Of a stretch of DNA of 64,000 nt, positions 57,333 through 64,000 are shown piece after piece. Source of the stretch: JALYLC01 sp035696365 (GTDB taxonomy: Bacteria > Actinomycetota > Thermoleophilia > Gaiellales > JALYLC01); contig DASRQS010000052.1 in assembly GCA_035696365.1 (NCBI GenBank), forward strand, positions 124,001 through 188,000, in the 5' to 3' direction. A program made the position numbers and the translations under genes. Positions within the stretch are counted from its first letter, which is position 1, and every line of letters starts with the position of its first letter. The notes under the pieces are model-generated. The model was not told the origin of the DNA. It saw only the letters and a list, made by a program, of their open reading frames with translations, and made no database searches.

Positions 57333-60300
57333 ATGCCCAGACGACCGTTCCTCCTCGCAATTGCCCTGCTCGCATCGCTTGCCTTCGCGCAGGCTGCGGC
57401 TGCGCAGCCGATCACCTTGCAGGTGACGTCGGCGCGTACGACCACCAATCAACCCGACCCGGTCGAGCTGACCGGGACGATCACCCTGGCGCCGAACACC
57501 TCCGGCAGCGGGACGTCGGTGACGGGCACCGGCACACTGTTCACCAGCGAGCTCCACGCTGGCGACCTGATCAAGCCGTACACGGCGCCCGGCTCTGTGC
57601 CGCGCTGGCTCGTCGTCTCCTCGATCACGAGCAACACCGCCCTGCGGATCACGCAGCCGGGCGCCGGCGGCGGTCGCTACAACGGTCCCGCCGTGACGGG
57701 CGCCAAGTTCAGCACGCTCCCGCCCCTCCAGACGATCACCAAGGGCGACCCGGTCACGACCTACAAGTACCTGGTCAATCAGGAGGACACCGACCAGAAC
57801 TCGCAGTCGGCCGCCGCCTGTCAGCCGTCCGGTCCGAACAGCACGCTGAGTGGCTGCCTCTGGACTTCGATCCGGCACCTCTCCGGCTCGAGCACCGCAG
57901 CGCCCGGGCCGTGGAACCCGACGAACGGATTCCAGAGCCTCGTGCCCGACTCGAGCCCGGTCGTCACAAGTGGCGACCAGTCCGATTTCGCCAACGGCGG
58001 GACGATCGATCTGCCGGCCGGCAAGTACCTGATCAGCTTCGTGGCCGAGGGTCACAAGATCGACGGCGCGCATTTCACGACCGACGGCAATGGAACGCTC
58101 AAGACGATCCAGGCCCAGGCCCAGCCGTTCGACCTGCCGCTCGCGACGCTTCGCATCCAGGTCTTCAACGACAACGCGTCGACGAACGGCCAGTGGGATG
58201 AAGGCGACGAGAGCTATGACGCGCAGGCGAACCGTGCCGCGCGCATGCCCGGCTTCACCGCGCACCTCGCCGACGTCCTGGGCGAGATCACGACGGACTG
58301 GTACGGCAATCCGCTCTGCACGACCTACCGCACCACGACCGCGCCCGGGCGCACGGGCTACGAGCTCGACTCCCAGGGGCGCCCGATCATTCTCACCCGC
58401 GGCGGCCAGTGCGTCAGCAACATGGCCGGCGAGATCGCGGTCCCGAACATGGGTCCCGACCGCTACGCCACGACCGTGCTCGCACCGGCCCGCCGCGTAG
58501 TGACACCTCCCGGCCTCCAGCCCACCTGCCTCAACAAGGACTGGGTCAAGACGACCACGCTCGAGGGCGGCCCGGATTGGGACACGTGGATCCAGGAAGG
58601 TGCGACCGGCTACGACACCGAGTTCCTCCACTCCGGCGAGCCGACGCCCTGGACGATGGCCGGGTTCGTCTGCCCGAAGACACTGCCGGTGCACAACGCC
58701 TCGACGGTCGGCACCGTCAAGGGCAGGGTGCTCAAGGCGCGCGTTTACTGGCCCGCACAGGGCGGCCTTCCGTACAACGGCACCATCTGGGGCGGCTACG
58801 CGGGCACCAAGACCGACGGCCCCATCGATCGCCCGTGGGTCTCGCTCGCCGGCCTGCAGCAGGGTGACGTGGCAGTTGCGATCCAGCGGGGCAACCCCGA
58901 CGGCACGTTCGAGATCGACAACGTCCCGCCCGGTGACTACATGGTCTCGATCTGGGACCAGCCGCTCAACAACCTGCTCGACACGTACAACCTCACGGTC
59001 CGCGCGGCCAAGACCACCGACATCGGCGACGCCATGCTCTCGGGCTGGTTCAGCCAGATCAAGGGCACGGTCTTCAACGACCTCAACGAGAACGGGCGCC
59101 AGGACGCGGGCGAGGTCGGCATCGCCGGCTTCCCGGTCGTGATCAAGAGCCGCGTCAACTCGATCATGGATCAGGGCTCGGCCGTCGCGTTGACCGACTT
59201 CGCCGGCCACTACACCCTCGACCAGGCCTATCCGCTCAACCTCTTCAACGTCCTCGAGGCCTTCGATACGCGCTGGAAGACCACCGGCCTCACCTACCAG
59301 GCCGACAACCAGCCGACGCCGACCACCGAGTTGGGCGGGGGCGTCGACCTCAGCTTCCTCCCGGTCATCGGTCTCTCCGGTCGCGTCGACTGGGGCGTCA
59401 AGCCGTACTCGGCGGGCGAGAACGGCGGCATCGTCGGCACGGTCACCTACGACACCACGCGGAACGAGCTCGATCCGTCGCAGTCTGCGACCGAGGACTA
59501 CCAGCCCGGCATCCCGGGCCTCCAGGTCGACCTCTTCAAGCCCGTCGCCTGCACCGGCGCGACGCCGGCGGCCAGCTGCTCCTCCGAGGGCTACGTGCTC
59601 GCGGACGACGGCTCGTACACGCTCGGCGACTGGATCCAGCGCTACCAGACGGAGTCGTGGCAGCAACCCAAGAACTGCACCGCTCGCGGTGTGGACGGCA
59701 CGCCCCTCGTGGGTGAGCAGGTGCTTCCGCGGACGACCGACCCGATCGGCAATCCGATCAACTGCCTCGAAGGGCCGCTGATGGGCGTGCAGTTCGGCGG
59801 CGACGATCCGCTCAACTCGCCCAACCCCGACGCGAACTTCTTCAGCTCGGTGGACGGCAACTACGGCTTCGGCGACGGCTGGACGACACCCGGCGGGCGC
59901 CTGCCCGACGGCTCGCCCGATCCGGCGAGCCCCGGCTCGGGCTCGCAGCCGCTCGCCGTGGGCGACTACCTCGTCAAGGTCGAGCTCCCCAGCGACCCGC
60001 TCCATGCGGACCGCAAGCTCTACACGCCGACCCGCGAGGAGGACGTCAACGTCTTCAGCGGCGACAGCTTCAAGCCCTCCTACCCGCCGCCGCCCTGCGC
60101 CGGCGCGCTGCACACCGTGCACGTGACGAATCCCGACTTCCTCGACGCGGGCGGCAGCCCGTACGAGGGCCAGGCGAAGCCGCTCTGCGACACCAAGCTC
60201 GTGGCCGTACAGGACGCGAAGTCCGTCGCACCCAGCTTCAACCTCTTTACCGACGTCCCGGTGCCCACCAAGTTCTGGGGCCTGATCAACGACGACCTCA

Positions 60301-63170
60301 ACATCTCCGTCGATCCGAAGTCCATCCTCTTCGGCGAGAAGGCCGGCGTCGGCCATGCACCGGTCGGCATCTACGACTTCACCGACCGCCTCGTCGACAC
60401 GCAGCACAGCGACGCCAACGGGTTCTTCACCTCGTTGCTCCCGTCGACGAGCACGTACAACTGCCCGCTCCCCGCGGGCCCCTGCCCGAACATGTACCGC
60501 GTCGTCGGCAACGACCCGGGTCTGCCCGGGGCGCGCAACGCCGACTACCACTCCGAGTTCTCCACGATCTCGGCGCCCTTCCAGGCGTGGCCTGGCCTGA
60601 TCCTGCCAGTGGACACGGCTCCGACACAGGTCGGGGCATCCATCCAGTCGCCCGGCTCGAACGTCGTCAAGCCCGTCGAGTGCGTGATCGCCGGCACGAC
60701 GCCTCAGCTCTTCGCGGTGTCAACGCCGTATGGCAATCCCGGCGATCAGATCGTCGTCCACGGCCTCCACTTCGGTGCGACCGAAGGCCAGGTGCAAATC
60801 GATGGCACGACGACCATCTCGGCCGCCGATGTCACGAACTGGAGTGACACGAGCTTCACGCTGGCCTTGCCGGCCAGCCCGGGGCAGCACCGGATCGCCA
60901 TCGTCAACACCGCGGCGGCGCCGAATGCGCAGTCGGTCAACGGCCTGAATGTGCACGTGCTCGGCAACGGGTACCGGCCGGACGTGATCGAGGTCGGTCC
61001 CGACATGTGGACGCTCCTCGGCGCGCCGACCAGCCTGCGCTTCCGGCTCGGCACCAACGGCACCCAGACCGCGCAGCTCAACGCACCCTTCAGCGCGGCG
61101 CAGATCCAGGGCGCGATCAGCGGCCTCCCGGGGCTCGCGGGCGCAGTCCAGGTGCAGCGCACCGCGGGCGGCAACTACCGCATCACGATCACGGGCCGGC
61201 ATTCGGCAGAGGTCCTGACCGCGACGGCCAACGGCTCGGGGGCTTCGATCCGCAACTTCGACAGCCGCAACCCCAACCCCGACTACGGCATGCACGCGGT
61301 GCAGGCCGGACTGGACGCGGCGGCCGCCCGGCCGAACGCGACGTTCCCCGGCCCCGTGGGTCAGCGCGGCCCCGAAGCGCTCGTCGTCGTCTACCCGAAC
61401 AGCGACTCGAGCGAGCTCTACAACGCCGAGTCGGCCTACTACGAGAACCTCATCATGCACTCGCCGGCGAAGCTCCAGGGCGTCGGCCCGGGCGGGATTC
61501 TCGCGGACGGCTCGGACGTCCCGGGCACGGTCGTCGACGGCTCGGGATACCAGGCCGATGCCCAGTCCGGCACCGACTGGACCGCGCTCATGGGCTCCCT
61601 GGCCTTCGGCGGCAACGCGAACATCTACGACGGCTCGACGGTCACGGTCGTCGCCAACGACGGCGGCAGCGGCACGGGCACGACCCGCGTCGCGCAGTTC
61701 CGCACGAACTTCCCGGCCTCCATCGACGGCCTCAAGATCACGGGCGGCAATCATGACGGCTTCCCGAACAACCCGAACATCCCCAACACCGAGGGCGGCC
61801 CCGTCGAGGCGGCCACGACGCAGGGCGGCGGCATCTATGTCAATGCCCAGGCCCACTCCCTGCAGATCACCAACGACGTGATCCAGGGCAACAGCGGAGC
61901 CTACGGCGGAGCCATCCGGCTCGGAACGCCAGAGGTCGGCTACAACGCCAACGACAACATCCGCATCGGCTACAACCGCATCGACAAGAACGGCGGTACC
62001 AACCTCGCGGGCGGCATCGGCATCTTCGCCGGCGCGACCAACTACCGCATCGACCACAACACGCTCTGCGCGAACACCTCGGCCGAGTACGGCGGCGCAA
62101 TCAGCCACTTCGGCCTCTCCAACGGCGGTTCGATCGATCACAACCGCATCTGGTTCAACCGCAGCTACGACGAGGGCGGCGCCGTGTTCATCGGCGGTGA
62201 GCTCCCGGCCAACCCGAACACGATGACCCAGGGCGCCGGCACGGTCAGCATCCGCGAGAACGTGATGCAGGCCAACCTCTCCAACGACGACGGTGGCGCG
62301 ATCCGTCTCCTCATGGTCGACGGCAAGCGCCGCAGCCAGACGGGCCAGAGCAACATCGGCACCCTCCAGCTGTTCGACGACCGCATCAACATCCTCAACA
62401 ACACGATCGCGAACAACATCTCGACGCACGAGGGCGGCGGGATCGCGCTCGACGACGCCACGAACGTCGCGGTCGCGAACAACACCATCGCTCACAACAC
62501 GACAACCGCCACCGCGATCACGAGCAACGGACAGCCCGCTCCCGCGGGACTCTCGACCGCAGCCAACAGCATTCTGCTCCAGGCCGAGCTCGACAAGCGC
62601 TACGGGGTCAACTCCCGCGCGCTCTTCTCCAAGCCCACGCTCTTCAACAACCTCTTCACCGACAACCGCGCCGGCTCCTGGTCGGCTGCCACCGGCCTCT
62701 CGGGCATCGGCCTGACCGGCGACCCGGGTCCGGCCCGGCTCTGGGACATCGGCCTCGCCGACGGTCTCTGCACCGGCGGCAACACCCGCCGCTGCCTGAC
62801 CCCCGTCCGAAACAGGCTCGACACCTCGGCGCTGAACGCCGCCAATGTGACGACGCTCGCCGACAACCTCGTCGGCACACCGGTCAACTTCATCGACGAC
62901 ACCTACCGCGTGGCGATCAATGCCCTCCCCTGGCGTGGCTACCCGCAGTTCGTCGGGGCAGTGCTCATCGCGGCGGATCTTGCCGTCGGCCAGATGGGCA
63001 ACTACCACCTCGACACGGGCTCCAGCGCCATCAACGCAGGTGCGGCATCCACGGCCTCCGTGGGCGGCATCGCATCCACCGTGCCGGCCCCGACGATCGA
63101 CATCGACGACCAGGGCCGCGCGAACAGCAGCGCAAACCCGAACGACATCGGCTCCGACGAGCGCCAGTAG
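57333..63170 (+). CDS. Giant secreted SdrD-like / IPT / beta-helix protein
   Basis: A 1,945-residue exported protein. Signal peptide MPRRPFLLAIALLASLAFAQ with cleavage near AAAAQ. From about 560 an SdrD B-like domain (GTVFNDLNENGRQDAGEVGI), probably with further such modules to about 900; an IPT/TIG domain at about 1,125-1,210 (STPYGNPGDQIVVHGLHFG); then a right-handed beta-helix at about 1,490-1,730 with repeats such as ITNDVIQGNSGAYGGAIRLG and LNNTIANNISTHEGGGIALD. The end resembles choice-of-anchor Q (DIDDQGRANSSANPNDIGSD). Probably cell-surface or matrix. ATG 57333 (GGGAG upstream) is preferred over ATG 57300. Followed by a multicopper oxidase. Confidence 0.82.
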   Translation: MPRRPFLLAIALLASLAFAQAAAAQPITLQVTSARTTTNQPDPVELTGTITLAPNTSGSGTSVTGTGTLFTSELHAGDLIKPYTAPGSVPRWLVVSSITSNTALRITQPGAGGGRYNGPAVTGAKFSTLPPLQTITKGDPVTTYKYLVNQEDTDQNSQSAAACQPSGPNSTLSGCLWTSIRHLSGSSTAAPGPWNPTNGFQSLVPDSSPVVTSGDQSDFANGGTIDLPAGKYLISFVAEGHKIDGAHFTTDGNGTLKTIQAQAQPFDLPLATLRIQVFNDNASTNGQWDEGDESYDAQANRAARMPGFTAHLADVLGEITTDWYGNPLCTTYRTTTAPGRTGYELDSQGRPIILTRGGQCVSNMAGEIAVPNMGPDRYATTVLAPARRVVTPPGLQPTCLNKDWVKTTTLEGGPDWDTWIQEGATGYDTEFLHSGEPTPWTMAGFVCPKTLPVHNASTVGTVKGRVLKARVYWPAQGGLPYNGTIWGGYAGTKTDGPIDRPWVSLAGLQQGDVAVAIQRGNPDGTFEIDNVPPGDYMVSIWDQPLNNLLDTYNLTVRAAKTTDIGDAMLSGWFSQIKGTVFNDLNENGRQDAGEVGIAGFPVVIKSRVNSIMDQGSAVALTDFAGHYTLDQAYPLNLFNVLEAFDTRWKTTGLTYQADNQPTPTTELGGGVDLSFLPVIGLSGRVDWGVKPYSAGENGGIVGTVTYDTTRNELDPSQSATEDYQPGIPGLQVDLFKPVACTGATPAASCSSEGYVLADDGSYTLGDWIQRYQTESWQQPKNCTARGVDGTPLVGEQVLPRTTDPIGNPINCLEGPLMGVQFGGDDPLNSPNPDANFFSSVDGNYGFGDGWTTPGGRLPDGSPDPASPGSGSQPLAVGDYLVKVELPSDPLHADRKLYTPTREEDVNVFSGDSFKPSYPPPPCAGALHTVHVTNPDFLDAGGSPYEGQAKPLCDTKLVAVQDAKSVAPSFNLFTDVPVPTKFWGLINDDLNISVDPKSILFGEKAGVGHAPVGIYDFTDRLVDTQHSDANGFFTSLLPSTSTYNCPLPAGPCPNMYRVVGNDPGLPGARNADYHSEFSTISAPFQAWPGLILPVDTAPTQVGASIQSPGSNVVKPVECVIAGTTPQLFAVSTPYGNPGDQIVVHGLHFGATEGQVQIDGTTTISAADVTNWSDTSFTLALPASPGQHRIAIVNTAAAPNAQSVNGLNVHVLGNGYRPDVIEVGPDMWTLLGAPTSLRFRLGTNGTQTAQLNAPFSAAQIQGAISGLPGLAGAVQVQRTAGGNYRITITGRHSAEVLTATANGSGASIRNFDSRNPNPDYGMHAVQAGLDAAAARPNATFPGPVGQRGPEALVVVYPNSDSSELYNAESAYYENLIMHSPAKLQGVGPGGILADGSDVPGTVVDGSGYQADAQSGTDWTALMGSLAFGGNANIYDGSTVTVVANDGGSGTGTTRVAQFRTNFPASIDGLKITGGNHDGFPNNPNIPNTEGGPVEAATTQGGGIYVNAQAHSLQITNDVIQGNSGAYGGAIRLGTPEVGYNANDNIRIGYNRIDKNGGTNLAGGIGIFAGATNYRIDHNTLCANTSAEYGGAISHFGLSNGGSIDHNRIWFNRSYDEGGAVFIGGELPANPNTMTQGAGTVSIRENVMQANLSNDDGGAIRLLMVDGKRRSQTGQSNIGTLQLFDDRINILNNTIANNISTHEGGGIALDDATNVAVANNTIAHNTTTATAITSNGQPAPAGLSTAANSILLQAELDKRYGVNSRALFSKPTLFNNLFTDNRAGSWSAATGLSGIGLTGDPGPARLWDIGLADGLCTGGNTRRCLTPVRNRLDTSALNAANVTTLADNLVGTPVNFIDDTYRVAINALPWRGYPQFVGAVLIAADLAVGQMGNYHLDTGSSAINAGAASTASVGGIASTVPAPTIDIDDQGRANSSANPNDIGSDERQ

Positions 63171-63221
63171 GAAGGCGACATGACTCAGCGACAGCACACG
63201 AACGCGACAAGGAAAACAACC

Positions 63222-64000
63222 ATGCGCGATACCAAGCTCAGTCGCCGCCGCCTCCTCACGATCGGCGGAGCGACCCTCGCAGCAGGAACCCTGGGAGGCG
63301 GCGCCTATGCCGCCTCCCCGGGGCGACTCCTGCAGTCGGTCGGCCCGCCCCAGGCACCGGCCCGCAACGTCATCCATCTCGCCGGGACCGACGGCTGGGT
63401 CAGCCTCCCGGCTCCCGCCAGCCCGACCAGCTACGACTTCCCGGACAGCATGGCCCCAGAGGGCAAGACGACCTACGTCTTCGGCTTCCGCGACGTCACC
63501 GGGTTCAGCGATCAGCAGGTGCAGGATCAGAAGGGCAAGACGCAGATCTGCGCGCCGCTGCTCTGGTTCGACGAGTACCAGTCCTCGCTCGGCAACGACG
63601 TGCAGGTCACGGTCACGAACCTCGGCATGCAGATCCGCCCGGACCTGACCGACGGCCACACGCTGCACTGGCACGGCTTCCGCAACGCGATCCCGTTCTA
63701 CGACGGCGTGCCCGAGATGAGCGTGTCGATCCCGATCGGCCGCGATCTCACGTACTTCTACCAGCCCAAGGACCCGGGCACGTACATGTACCACTGCCAC
63801 TTCGAGGACGTCGAGCACGTCCAGATGGGCATGACCGGGCCGCTGTTCGTGCGGCCGCGCCAGAACGGGACGGTCCTGGGCGGGTTCAACAAGTTCGCCT
63901 ACAACGACGGCGACGGCTCGACCGGCTACGACCGCGAGTTCGCGCTCCTGCTGACCGAGATGTACCTGCTCTCGCACTGGCAGGACGCCCATATCCAGCA
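63222..64000 (+). CDS. Multicopper oxidase with Tat signal (3' end cut)
   Basis: About 259 residues visible. A twin-arginine signal (KLSRRRLLTIGGATLAAGTL) fits export of a folded copper enzyme. Cupredoxin copper motifs: LHWHGFRNA (type 2/3 histidines) and YMYHCHFEDVEHVQMGM (H-C-H), with tail continuing past base 64000. Family members oxidise metals (Cu, Fe, Mn), phenols or nitrite; the kind is not readable here. ATG 63222 has AAGGA at ideal spacing; ATG 63180 (14 codons earlier) is an alternative. 51 bp after the giant gene, so likely cotranscribed. Confidence 0.85.
   Translation, partial: MRDTKLSRRRLLTIGGATLAAGTLGGGAYAASPGRLLQSVGPPQAPARNVIHLAGTDGWVSLPAPASPTSYDFPDSMAPEGKTTYVFGFRDVTGFSDQQVQDQKGKTQICAPLLWFDEYQSSLGNDVQVTVTNLGMQIRPDLTDGHTLHWHGFRNAIPFYDGVPEMSVSIPIGRDLTYFYQPKDPGTYMYHCHFEDVEHVQMGMTGPLFVRPRQNGTVLGGFNKFAYNDGDGSTGYDREFALLLTEMYLLSHWQDAHIQ

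Noticed and set aside
57135..60551. Very long open frame on the minus strand opposite the giant secreted gene (also 60720-63992).
   Set aside because: Antisense to a gene with clear signal peptide and domains; composition is Arg/Val/Asp-rich shadow typical of GC-rich third-position bias; no motif recognised.

Overview
The DNA is very GC-rich, with dense GTG-started genes, many four-base stop/start overlaps (GTGA or ATGA), and families typical of Actinobacteria: zinc anti-sigma factor, SpoIIE/STAS partner switching, UdgX, MASE1 kinase, N-terminal-GNAT Pat protein and SHOCT membrane proteins. I infer a soil-type actinobacterium, possibly of the Thermoleophilia/Solirubrobacterales side, with only moderate confidence in the rank. 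I see no rRNA, tRNA, CRISPR array, intact IS element or prophage.

Layout. 1-4.2 kb: an enolase-superfamily epimerase/dehydratase (cut by the window edge), a cNMP-binding protein, a metallophosphoesterase, two GNATs and a D-2-hydroxyacid dehydrogenase. 4.3-6.8 kb: a SHOCT membrane protein divergent from a SlyA-like MarR regulator, then an ECF sigma / zinc anti-sigma / cysteine dioxygenase operon. 6.8-16.7 kb: sugar uptake and catabolism (binding protein, two permeases and GH38 alpha-mannosidase on the minus strand; copper amine oxidase, SDR and GH4 glycosidase on the plus strand). 16.9-22.4 kb: Dps, then a tightly overlapped cluster of flavin reductase, SbnA-like synthase, FAD/NAD(P)-binding protein and Y4yA-like PLP enzyme that looks like a small-molecule pathway. 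22.4-27.6 kb: a complete partner-switching module. 27.6-33.8 kb: UdgX, a zinc-ribbon protein, a cytoplasmic HtrA-like protease with a MarR-PDZ fusion regulator, and an operon ending in an AhpD-like peroxidase whose peroxidatic cysteine is encoded by an in-frame UGA (a likely selenoprotein). 33.8-40.7 kb: two universal stress proteins around a DosRS-like two-component pair and a Pat/ADP-forming acyl-CoA synthetase protein. 40.7-54.4 kb: an envelope/stress island (holin-like proteins, DUF7144 protein, MalT-type LuxR regulator, MASE1 kinase, SHOCT proteins, orphan NarL regulator, K+ channel, Bax-inhibitor-1 protein). 54.6-64.0 kb: a secreted barrel-like protein, an OmpR-type two-component pair, a 1,945-residue secreted beta-helix protein and a Tat-exported multicopper oxidase cut by the window end.

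Main points of interest are the UGA-containing AhpD gene with all four AhpD catalytic residues at the right spacing and a hairpin just after the UGA; the MarR-PDZ/HtrA pair with a perfect operator; a 19-bp palindrome (NTCACC..GGGTGAN) found seven times between 41.3 and 53.6 kb, mostly upstream of envelope and stress genes; a shared GCTGCGG-N5-CCGC(A/C)GC motif before both universal stress genes; a GGGGTC(T/A)GACCCC repeat found only in convergent gaps; and the SbnA/FAD/Y4yA cluster.
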